Source: Pseudomonas arsenicoxydans (GTDB lineage: Bacteria > Pseudomonadota > Gammaproteobacteria > Pseudomonadales > Pseudomonadaceae). Taken from it: DNA of 64,000 nucleotides. Each line of letters starts with the position of its first letter. Within the stretch, counting starts at the first letter, position 1. Shown one piece after another: positions 43,701-64,000 of this stretch. Below the pieces are notes generated by a model that worked only from the letters and a program-made list of their open reading frames with translations, did not search any database and had not been told where the DNA came from. Location: positions 372,001 to 436,000 of the forward strand of contig NZ_RCZE01000005.1 of assembly GCF_006438915.1 (NCBI RefSeq), written 5' to 3'. Made by a program: the position numbers and the translations under genes.

Positions 43701-46700
43701 AGTCCTGCAACTCGCGCAACCACTCGCCCAGCGGCTGTTGCGGGTCGAGGGTCTGGATCACCGGCAAGGTGTTGATGAACAGGCCGAGCATGTCTTGCGC
43801 CCCGGCCAACCCGGTCGGACGCCCCGCCACCGTGGCGCCGAACGCGACGCTGCGCTGGCCGCTATGGCGTTGCAACAGCAACAACCACGCGCCTTGCATC
43901 AACGTGTTCAGCGTCACCCGTTGACGCTTGGCAAAGGTGTGCAGTTTGCGCGTCGCTTCGCTGTCGAGGTTGCTGTACATCACGCCGTGACCAGAGCCAG
44001 CAGCACCGGACGCCTTGGCCAGAATGGTCGGTTCTTCGAGCAATGCCAGGCGCTCGCGCCAGAAGCCTTCAGCCTGCGCACCGTCCTGACGTTGCAGCCA
44101 GGCGATGTAATCGGCGTAGCGACCGGTCAGGTTCGGTAACGTGTCGTGGTGATACAGGCGCAACATGTCGCCCAACAGACGCGAGGCGCTCCAGCCGTCC
44201 AGCAGCAAGTGGTGGTAAATCCAGACCATCTGGTAACGGTCATCACCGAGGCGCACCAGGATGAAACGCATCAGCGGCGGGCAGCTCAGGTCGAAACCCT
44301 TGGCCTGTTCCGCTGCCGCCAGGTCCTTCAATGCCTGCTCAGTGTCGCTACGTTCACGCCAGTCGAGTTCATCAATCGGCAACTCAACGTCGGCGAACAC
44401 CGCTTGCAGCGGATCGGCCAAGCCATCACGCCAGCGGAACGCTGCACGCAGCACTTCGTGACGCTCGACCAGGGCCTGCCAGGCCGCGCGGAAACGCGGC
44501 ACCTGCAAACCGTCCACCGCCACGCTCAACTGGTTGACGTAAGGGTTGAGCTCCGGTGAATCGAGGCAATGGAACAACATGCCTTGCTGCATCGGCGACA
44601 GCGGATACAAGTCTTGCAGGCCTTCACGGGCGGCAATGTCGATGTGCGGCACCAGCGCAAACGCCGGGACTGTCGGCGCTTCAACCCACTTCGCTTCACG
44701 ACTGCTGGCCACTGTGGCCAACGCGCGGATGGTCTGTTGTTCGAACAGTTGCTTCGGACTGAACACCAATCCGCGCTGCCCGGCACGGCTCACCGCTTGC
44801 AACGAGATGATCGAATCCCCGCCCAGTTCAAAGAAGTTTTCGGTGACGCCCACCGATTCCAGCCCCAGCAGTTCCTGCCAGATCTCCACCAGCAGCGCTT
44901 CGGCCGGCGACGCGGCGGCGACATGATCGTGCTGCTGCCGAGTGGCCTCAGGCGCTGGCAGCCCTTGACGATCAAGCTTGCCGTTCGGCGTCAGTGGCAA
45001 CGCGGCCAGGCACATCAAATGCGCCGGCAGCATGTGCGCCGGCAGGCGGCTGCGCAGATGAGCCGTCAGCGCTTCACGCAGGTCCTGCTCATCGGCGAGC
45101 GGATCGCGCGGCACCACGTAACCGACCAATTGGCGGCTGACCGGGCCGTCGCGGTCGATCACGATGGCTTCACGCACGCCTTCATGTTCAAGCAGGCAGG
45201 CCTCGATTTCGCCAAGTTCGATGCGGAACCCGCGGATCTTCACTTGCTGATCGATCCGGCCGAGGTACTCAACCACGCCATCGGCACGGAACCGCGCGAG
45301 GTCACCACTGCGGTACAAGCGCGCACCCGGTACGAACGGATCCGGTACGAAACGTTCAGCCGTCAAATCGGGTCGTTGATGATAACCACGGGCGACGCCC
45401 TCGCCGCCCAGGTACAACTCGCCCGCGACGCCGACCGGCAACGGCTGCAAACCACCGTCCAGAATGTAGGCGCTGCGATTGCCGACCGGCCGGCCGATCG
45501 GCATGAACGCCGAGTCGAATTCGGTATCCGGGTACGCCAGCCAGATCAGCGGCGTGATCACCGTTTCGGTCGGGCCATAACCGTTGATCAGGCGTTTCGG
45601 TTGCAGCACCTGTTGCACTTCGTCGAAGGCATGTTTGGCCATGCCCTCACCGCACGGGGTGTAGGAACGGATCGGCAGATCACGCCCCGCTTCGCCCATG
45701 AAATCGGCGATCTGCGCCAGGTAGCTCGGGGTGAAGCAGGCGATGGTGATGCCGTGTTTTTCGATCTCGGCGCAGGTGCGTTCGACACTCCACAACTCAT
45801 CGTCACGGGGCATCACCGCCGAACCGAACACCAGCGGTGTCAGCCAGCGTTCGTGGGCGCCGTCGAAGCTGATCGAGGCGAATTGCAGCTCGCGGTCGTC
45901 CGGGGTCATGCCATACAACTCACCAATCGACAGGCAATGCATGGCCAGCGGACCGTGGGCCACGCTGACGCCTTTCGGCCGCCCGGTGGAGCCCGAGGTG
46001 TAAATCAGGTAGGCGAGGTTTTCGCCGCAGGTCAGGTTGAGCGGGTTGGTTTCGGCCATCGATTCCAGCGGTTCGCGGTCGACTTCCAGCACTGGCAGAC
46101 CTGGCGGCAACGGCAGTTTTTCACGCAGCCATGATTGGCTGATCAGCAGCGCAATGCCGCTGTCTTCCATCAGGTAGCGCAGGCGTTCGGCCGGGTACGT
46201 CGGGTCCAGCGGCACGTAAGCGCCGCCGGCCTTGAGGATCGCCAGCAAGCCGATGATCATTGCAGGCTTTCGCTGCATCGCCAGGCCGACCCGCACTTCC
46301 GGGCCGATGCCCAGTGCACGCAGGCGATGGGCCAGTTGGTTGGCGCGACGGTTGAGCTGGTCGAAGCTCAGTTCCAGGTCGTTGAAGATCAACGCCGTGG
46401 CGTCCGGGCGAATAACCGCCTGGGCCTCGATCAATTGGTGCACGCACAGCGGATTTTCCGTGGCGGTGAACGCGGGGTTCCACTCGACCAATTGCTGCGC
46501 ACGTTCCGGCGCGGTCAGCAGGTCAAGTTCACTCAATGCTGACTGAGGTGCGGCGACCATCGCCGCCAGCAACGCGGCCAGATGCTCGCTCATGCGGGCA
46601 ATGGCTTCGCCACTGAAGTGGCTGCACTGGTAGCTCCAGTTCAGGCTCAACTGGCGTTCGGCAGTGGCCGCCAGGGTCAGCGGGAAGTTGGTGCGTTCAT

Positions 46701-49700
46701 GGTTCTGCGCGATCGTGAAGCTCAACCCGGCCGGAGCGCCCTGTTGCAGCGCTTCGGCCACCGGGAAGTTTTCGAACACCAGCAGGCTGTCGAACAGCGG
46801 CTCGCCGGCACGTCCGGCCCAGCGCTGAATGTCGCCCAATGCGGTGAATTCATGCTCACGCAATTCGAGGTTGTGCGCCTGCAAACGGCTCAACCACTGG
46901 CCGACACTTTCAAGCGCATCCGGCGTGCTGATCACCGGCAAGGTGTTGATGAACAGCCCGAGTTGGCTTTCGGCCCCCGGCAAATCCACCGGCCGCCCCG
47001 CCACGGTCGCACCGAACGCCACGCTGCGCTGGCCGCTGTAGCGTTGCAACAGCAGCGCCCACGCGCCTTGCACCAAGGTGTTGAGCGTGACTTTCTGTTG
47101 GCGGGCGAATTCGCTGAAGCGTTGGCTGGTGGCAACATCGAACGTCTGGCGATGGTCGCCGAAGGCTGCCGTCGACAGGTGTTTACCGCCGCCATGGGCC
47201 AGGCTCTGCGCCAACAGCGTCGGGTTGTCGAGGTGGGCCAGTTGCTCGCGCCAGAACAGTTCATCGGCCTGTGCGTCCTGACGTTGCAGCCAGCCGATGT
47301 AATCGGCAAAACGCCCGGTTGGCGCCTGCACGTCTTGCCCGGCATACCGCTGCAGGACTTCGCTCAACAGCAGCGAGTTACTCCAGCCATCCAGCAACAA
47401 GTGATGGTGGGTGTAGATCAGTTGCTGGCGGTCATCGTCGAGTCGCACCAGGGTCAAGCGCATCAACGGCGCCCGGGTCGAGTCGAGTTGCAGGCGTTCG
47501 CTGTTGACCAGTTGCGCCAGTGCTTCGGCCTGATCGCTGCGGCCGCGCCAGTCGAGGCAGGTCATCGGCAAGTGCAGATGACGATGGACCAACTGCACCG
47601 GCGCTTCGAAACCCTCCGGGAAGTGGAAACTGCTGCGCAGGATCGGATGGGTGTCGAGCACCGCTTGCCACGCGCGGCCCAGTGGTTCGGCACCGAGGCC
47701 ACGGGCTTCGACGCTGAGCTGGTTCACGTACGCGCCAGACTCCGCCTCATACAAGCTATGGAACAACAAACCGGCCTGCATCGGCGACAGCGGATACAGG
47801 TCCTCGATCTGCGCCGGCGGCACCGGCAGGCCATCGAGTTGTGCCTGAGTCAGGCGCGCCAACGGGAAGTCCGCCGGGGTCACGCCACCCGCGCCATCGC
47901 TCAGGCAATGAGCGATCAGCGCCAGCAATTCATGTCGGAAATCTGCAGCCAGCGCTTCGATTTCCCGCAGGTCGAAGCATTCGCGGCTGAAGGTCCAGTC
48001 AAGTTTAAGCTCACCGCCATAGACCTGACCGTCCACCGACAGCCAGTTCGGCAACGGTGCGTCGGCCGATTGCGCGGCACCGCTGGATTCGCGGGCCGGG
48101 GTGAACAACGCGTCCTCGGCGAAGCTCTGGTCGAACTGGCCGAGGTAGTTGAACGTCACCCGCGCCTGCGGCAACGCGGCCAATGCCGCTTGGGTCGACG
48201 CATCGCCCATGTAGCGCAACAGGCCATAGCCCATGCCTTTACCGGGGATCTCGCGCAGTTGCTGCTTGATTGCCTTGATCGAACCCGCCAGGTCGGCGGT
48301 CGGCGTCAGGCGCACCGGGAACAGGCTGGAGAACCAGCCAACGGTGCGGGTCAGGTCGACGTCGTCGAACAGTTCTTCGCGGCCATGGCCTTCGAGCTGA
48401 ATCAACGCCGATTCGTCACCGGTCCAGCGGCTGAGGGTGCGGGCCAGGGCGGTCAGCAGCAGGTCGTTGACTTGCGTGCGGTAGGTCGCGGGCGCCTGTT
48501 GCAGCAATTGCCGAGTCTGCTCACGGTCCAGACCGATGCTGACGCCCTGGCGCAGATGCCCGGCCTGACTGGCGTGAGCATTGGCTGCCGGCAACGAATC
48601 ATTTGCCACGCTCAGCTGCGCCTGCCACCAGGCCAGTTCGCCGGTGGCGGCTTCGGAGCGTGCGTAGGCGTCGAGTTTCTCGGCCCATGCCTGGAAAGCG
48701 CTGGTCTTTGGCGGCAGCGCTTGCCCAAGGTAGGCGGCCTGCAAATCTTCGAGTAACACCCGCCAGGACACACCGTCCACCGCCAAGTGGTGGATCACCA
48801 AGAGCAAACGCTGGGAGCCATCGGCTTGGGCGATCAACGCCACGCGCAGCAATGGACCGTCTTGCAAACTGAGGCTGCGTTGCGCTTCATCGCACACCGA
48901 TTCCAGCGAAGCATCGCTGGCCACGCGAGCGGTCCAGAGCATGTCGATCACATCGGCGCTGTCGGCCCCGACATAACGCGCCGACCATTGGCCGTCGACC
49001 TGACTGAAGCGCAAACGCAGCGCATCGTGTTGCTTGAGCAGGCGTTGCAGCACGGCTTGCAGGCGCGGCAATTCGAGGGTTTCGCGCGGCGTCAGCAACA
49101 CGGCCTGGTTCCAGTGCGCGCGTTGCGGGATGGGTTCGGCGAAAAACCAGCGCTGGATCGGCGTGAGTGTTTGCACCCCGTCCACCGGCCCTTGTTGCGC
49201 CAGCGGTGCGGCTTGCTCTTTGACCACAGCGGCCAGCGCTTGCAAGGTCTGCTGCTGGAACAGGTCACGCGGTTGCAGGCTCAGGCCTGCACGGCGCGCG
49301 CGGCTGACCACTTGAATCGAGATGATCGAGTCGCCACCCAGTTCGAAGAAGTTGTCCTGACGCCCGACCTGTTCCACGCCCAACACGTCCTGCCAGATCT
49401 GCGCCAGCACCTGTTCGTGCGCGCTGTGCGGCGCTTCGAAGGCGCGTTGGCTGACTTGCGCGGTGGGCGCGGGCAGGCGTTTGCGCTCGAGTTTGCCGTT
49501 GGGGCTCAGGGGCATGTGTTCGATCAGCACGGTCTGCGCCGGCACCATGTAATCCGGCAGGCAGGCGAGCAGATGGCTTTTCAGGGTTTCGCGCCAGGCG
49601 CCTTGTTGCTCGGCAGTGGCCTCCAGCAGTGCGCGATCCTGCGGCACGAGGTACGCGACCAATTGCTTGCCGCTCGGACCGTCGAGGGCCAGCACCACGG

Positions 49701-52505
49701 CTTCCTGCACGTCAGCATGCTCTTGCAGGCGCGCTTCGATTTCGCCCAGTTCGATGCGCAAACCGCGAATCTTCACTTGATGGTCGATGCGGCCGCAGTA
49801 ATCGATGGCGCCGTCCGCGCGATAACGCGCCAGGTCGCCGGTGCGGTACAGGCGCTCGCCGCTGCCGAATGGATCAACCACAAAACGCTCGGCGGTCAGC
49901 GCGCCACGACGGTGATAACCGCGCGCCAGGCCGACGCCACCGAGGTACAACTCGCCCACCGCGCCCAGCGGCAACGGTTGCAGTTCGCTGTCGAGGATGC
50001 AGGTATGCAGGTTGGCGATCGGGCGACCAATCGGCACGCTGTCGCGGCCTACTTCCACGCAGGCCCAATGGGTCACGTCGATGGCCGCTTCGGTCGGGCC
50101 ATAGAGGTTGTAGAGATTGGCTTGCGGCAGGCTGCGCAAGGTCTGGCGTTGCAGCTCCATCGGCAGCGCTTCACCGCTGCAAATGATCCGTGTCAGCGAG
50201 GTACAGGCCAATGATTCGTCGGCGCTGATGAACGCGGAGAGCATCGACGGCACGAAGTGCAGCGTGGTGATCGCCTGCTCGACGATCAACGCAGCGAGGC
50301 GTTGCGGATCGCGATGCTCGCCCGGTGCGGCAATCACCAGCGTGGCGCCTTTCATCAACGGCCAGAAAAACTCCCACACTGACACGTCGAAACTGAACGG
50401 TGTTTTTTGCAGCACGCGGTCGGTTGGCAGCAGGTTGTACGCTTGCTGCATCCACTCCAGACGGTTATGCAACGCCACATGGCGGTTGCCTGCGCCTTTG
50501 GGTTTGCCGGTGGAACCGGAGGTGTAGATCACGTAGGCGAGGTTTTCGGCGACAGCGAGGTTGGGCAAATCGGAACCTGGCAAGTCGCTCAGCCAATCGG
50601 CCTCGGCATGCAGGCACAAAGTGCGCACGTTGTTCGGGGTCGGCAGTTGCGCTAGCAAGTGTTCCTGAGTCAGCAACAGCGAAATGCCGCTGTCCTCGAT
50701 CATGTAGCTCAGACGATCAATCGGGTACTCCGGGTCCAGCGGCACATACGCGCCACCGGCCTTGAGAATCGCCATCAGGCCGACAACCATTTCAAACGAA
50801 CGCTCGCAGGCAATCCCGACGATGACCTCCGGGCCGACCCCCTGAGCGCGTAGATGATGGGCCAGGCGGTTGGCGCGCAGGTTCAGTTCGGCGTAACTCA
50901 GGGTCTGGCCCTGAAACACCAGCGCCGTCGCCGCAGCGTTTTCAGCCACACGTTCTTCGAAATGGCGTTGTACGCAGACTTCGCCCGGATAGGCCTGAGC
51001 GGTGTCGTTGAGGTCATCGAGGATGCGCAGACGCTCGTCGGCGTCCAGCAGCGGCAACTCGGCGAGTGGGCATTGCGGGTTTGCCAGCACGCCGGCCAAC
51101 AGGTTGCGCCAATGACGGGCCAAATCCTTGATGCGCTCGGCGTCGAACAGATCGGTGGCATACGTCAGGCTGGCGAACAGTTGGTCGCCCTCCTCCTGCG
51201 TGTCCAGTTGCAGGTCGAATTGGGTGGTGTGCGCCGTGGCGTTGAGCGCTTCGACACGCAGCCCGGCGAGCAAGCCGCTGACCGCTGCCGGTTTGGCTTG
51301 CTGGTGGTTGAACATCACCTGGAACAGCGGGCTGTGGCTGAGGCTGCGCTCACCTTGCAGCGCTTGCACCAAACGCTCGAACGGCACGTCCTGATAGTCT
51401 TGGGCGTCCAGCGAGGCGGTGCGGGTCTGGTCGAGCAATTGGCTGAACGGCAGACGTCCGTCCAGTTCCGCGCGCATCACTTGAGTGTTGACGAAGAAGC
51501 CGATCAGGCCACGGGTTTCTGCGCGGTTACGGTTGGCAATCGGCACGCCGACGCGCACGTCGGACTGACCGCTGTAGCGAAAGAGCAAAGCCTGGAAGCT
51601 CGCCAGCAACAACATGAACGGCGTGACGCCGCGCTGTTTGGCCAAGGTCATCAGGCCGCTGGCCAGGGTTGCATCGAGGGCGAGATCCAGACGCGCGCCG
51701 CGCTGGCTCGGTTGTGCCGGACGTGGGCGATCGGTCGGCAATTCCAGCAGCGGTTGTTCGCTGCCCAGCGTGTTGCGCCACCAATTGAGCTGACGCTCCA
51801 GTTCACCCGCTTCCATCCAGCGACGTTGCCACAGCGCGTAATCGGAATACTGGATCGGCAGCGGCTCCAGCGCTGCATTTTGCCCTTGGCAATGCGCGGC
51901 GTAGAGCCGGGAGAATTCCTCCACCAACACACCCATCGACCAGCCATCGGTGACGATGTGGTGCAGCGTCAGCAACAGCACGTGATCTTCGGCATCCAGT
52001 TGCAACAGGCTGACCCGCAACAGCGGCCCGTGCTGTAGATCAAATGGGCGAGCGATGTCCTGTTCGACGCTTTTCAGCGCGAGATCGAGGCGATGTTTCT
52101 GAGGTTCGCCGCGCAGATCGATGTGTTCGATCGCCAGCGATGTGAACTCGGCCAGCGTCTTAACGACTTGACCGTCATCCTCGACAAACTGGCTGCGCAG
52201 GCTTTGATGGCGCTCCAGCAACACGTCAAAACTCTGCTGCAACGCCGCGAGATTCAGCCGCCCGTGCAAGCGCAACGACGCCGGGATGTTGTACGCAGAA
52301 CTGTGCGGATCAAGCTGCCAGAGGAACCATTGGCGCTGCTGCGCGTACGACAGTTCGAAGCGGGTTTGCGCCTCGGCAGCCGGCGGGATCGGCAGTTGGC
52401 CGAAGCTCACGCCCTGCTCTTGCATGCGGCTCAGAAACTCGCGGCGCTTGTCGGCAGGCAGGCCGGCGAAACGGCTGGCGATACGCTGGGCAGTGGTGTG
52501 TTCCA

Positions 52506-52506
<1 letters not shown>
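40744..52506 (-). CDS. pvdD: Terminal pyoverdine peptide synthetase with thioesterase (PvdD type)
   Basis: A 3920-residue NRPS with domain order C-A-T-E, C-A-T, C-A-T-TE. Codes read by alignment to the GrsA pocket are DVWHISLIDK for A1 (Ser; first Asp near residue 705), DGECTCGITK for A2 (near 2213) and DGECCGGVTK for A3 (near 3262). A2 and A3 resemble the hydroxyornithine codes of pyoverdine synthetases. An epimerase follows T1 (LLLVIHHLAVDGVSW, ALIQLEGHGRE), predicting D-Ser. C1 is of the L-acceptor type (LSYAQQRQWFLWQL). C2 and C3 are of the type found after epimerases (LYPLSPMQ), although no epimerase precedes C3. The thioesterase has GWSLGG (Ser near 3739) and a C-terminal His in AGGHYELL. 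It should add D-Ser-OHOrn-OHOrn and release the chain. Its ATG overlaps the upstream synthetase stop by one base. Confidence 0.93.
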
Positions 52507-63488
<10,982 letters not shown>

Positions 63489-63542
63489 TTCTAAGCATCC
63501 GGATCAGTGGCGGGAAGCACAAAGGCACGTCGTCCCTATAAA

Positions 63543-63566
63543 ACGAATGCACACCGGAAAAATTAA
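63543..63566 (-). promoter_or_regulatory. PvdS-type box of the synthetase operon (near match)
   Basis: On the minus strand TTAAT-N16-CGT lies with the CGT 54 bases before the start at 63488. Spacing is identical to the five perfect boxes in the window, with one changed base in the -35 element (TTAAT for TAAAT). Confidence 0.65.
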
Positions 63567-63629
63567 CGAATGAGAACAAGTATCAGGAAGGAGATAGAAC
63601 GCGGAGTCTGAGGATGCCAAAAATCCAAT

Positions 63630-63720
63630 TGTGGGAGCGGGCTTGCTCGCGAATGCGGTGGGTCAGCCAACATCAATGTTGAATGTTAAACCGCATTCGC
63701 GAGCAAGCCCGCTCCCACAG
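63630..63720. repeat. REP pair (family 1)
   Basis: GGGAGCGGGCTTGCTCGCGA and its inverted copy lie between the thioesterase gene end and the synthetase promoter. Confidence 0.9.
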
Positions 63721-63745
63721 GGTTCGCGGGTAATTTGAGAGTGCG

Positions 63746-64000
63746 TCAAGCGCTGGCGGCCATGGCGTGGCGGCGTTGGTGGATGTCGAGCTGATCCTTG
63801 ATCACCCGCAGCACCTTGGCCTCGTGCTCATGAATGAAGAAGTGACCACCACTGAGCATGTCCACGGAAAAACTGCCGAGGGTTTCCTTGCTCCAGCCGA
63901 TCAGCTGTTCAGTGGTGGCGCGATCAGCCTTGCCGCCGAGCACGTGCACCGGGCATTTGAGCAAGGGGCGCTGCTGTGGTTCGAAGCGTCCGCACAGCAG
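63746..64000 (-). CDS. pvdG: Type II thioesterase, C-terminal part (probable PvdG)
   Basis: The frame is open to the window edge and ends at 63746, giving about 84 residues. The segment CPVHVLGGKADRATTEQLIG has the Asp of the alpha/beta-hydrolase triad, and LSGGHFFIHEHEAKVLRVI carries the catalytic His. Both are typical of type II (GrsT/PvdG) thioesterases that clear misprimed carrier domains. It lies upstream of the synthetase operon on the same strand, which supports PvdG. The N-terminal part with the active Ser lies outside the window. Confidence 0.75.
   Translation of the reverse strand: MLCGRFEPQQRPLLKCPVHVLGGKADRATTEQLIGWSKETLGSFSVDMLSGGHFFIHEHEAKVLRVIKDQLDIHQRRHAMAASA

Noticed and set aside
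46582..48756. 724-codon plus-strand frame inside the terminal synthetase
   Set aside because: An antisense shadow of C and E domains with composition (Gln, Arg, His-rich) typical of the opposite strand; no motif and no ribosome site.

Overview
The window is a GC-rich chromosomal segment from a fluorescent Pseudomonas, most likely of the P. fluorescens group. Three things point there: a pyoverdine (siderophore) locus with pvd gene order, several sequences matching the PvdS 'iron-starvation box' (TAAAT-N16-CGT), and many Pseudomonas-type REP palindromes between genes. I saw no tRNA, rRNA, insertion sequence, prophage or CRISPR array.

Layout. Bases 1-5 kb hold a polyamine-type substrate-binding protein and aminotransferase, then an enoyl-CoA hydratase/BktB-like thiolase pair. 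Bases 5-10 kb hold a Bcr/CflA-like MFS exporter, a divergent AraC-type regulator and an EmrAB-like efflux pair, ending at a convergent AhpD-like gene. Bases 10-14.4 kb hold an MscS channel with a cyclic-nucleotide-binding-like tail, a pirin, a thioesterase remnant and a DkgB-like aldo/keto reductase. Bases 14.4-18.9 kb hold a BvgS/RocS-like hybrid kinase, its LuxR-type response regulator and a degenerate stand-alone receiver. Bases 19-21.7 kb hold a MgtA-type Mg2+ P-type ATPase.

Bases 22-64 kb are almost entirely pyoverdine genes. In order: pvdA (ornithine hydroxylase), an fpvI-like ECF sigma gene, the pvdR-pvdT-opmQ efflux operon, pvdP (tyrosinase), divergent pvdM-pvdN and pvdO (periplasmic maturation), pvdE (inner-membrane exporter), fpvA (receptor with signalling domain), an alpha/beta hydrolase, a PvdD-type terminal peptide synthetase (3920 aa), a second synthetase (3660 aa), and the end of a type II thioesterase (probable pvdG) cut by the window edge. 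Absent here and presumably elsewhere: pvdL, pvdH, pvdS, pvdQ, an acyltransferase for hydroxyornithine, and the anti-sigma gene fpvR.

How it works together. The two synthetases should extend the acyl-Glu-D-Tyr-Dab precursor made by PvdL. Adenylation codes read by eye predict D-Ala(?)-Lys-Thr-D-Ser-OHOrn-OHOrn, released by the C-terminal thioesterase. PvdA supplies hydroxyornithine, PvdE moves the acylated peptide to the periplasm, PvdP, PvdO and PvdN mature the chromophore with PvdM needed, PvdRT-OpmQ exports pyoverdine, and FpvA takes the ferric form back and signals to FpvI. Five perfect and one near-perfect PvdS box precede pvdA, pvdR, pvdP, pvdM, pvdE and the synthetase operon. Fur-box-like sites precede fpvI and fpvA. 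The most unusual point is a module junction in the terminal synthetase, where an epimerase-type carrier domain and a D-acceptor-type condensation domain meet with no epimerase between them.
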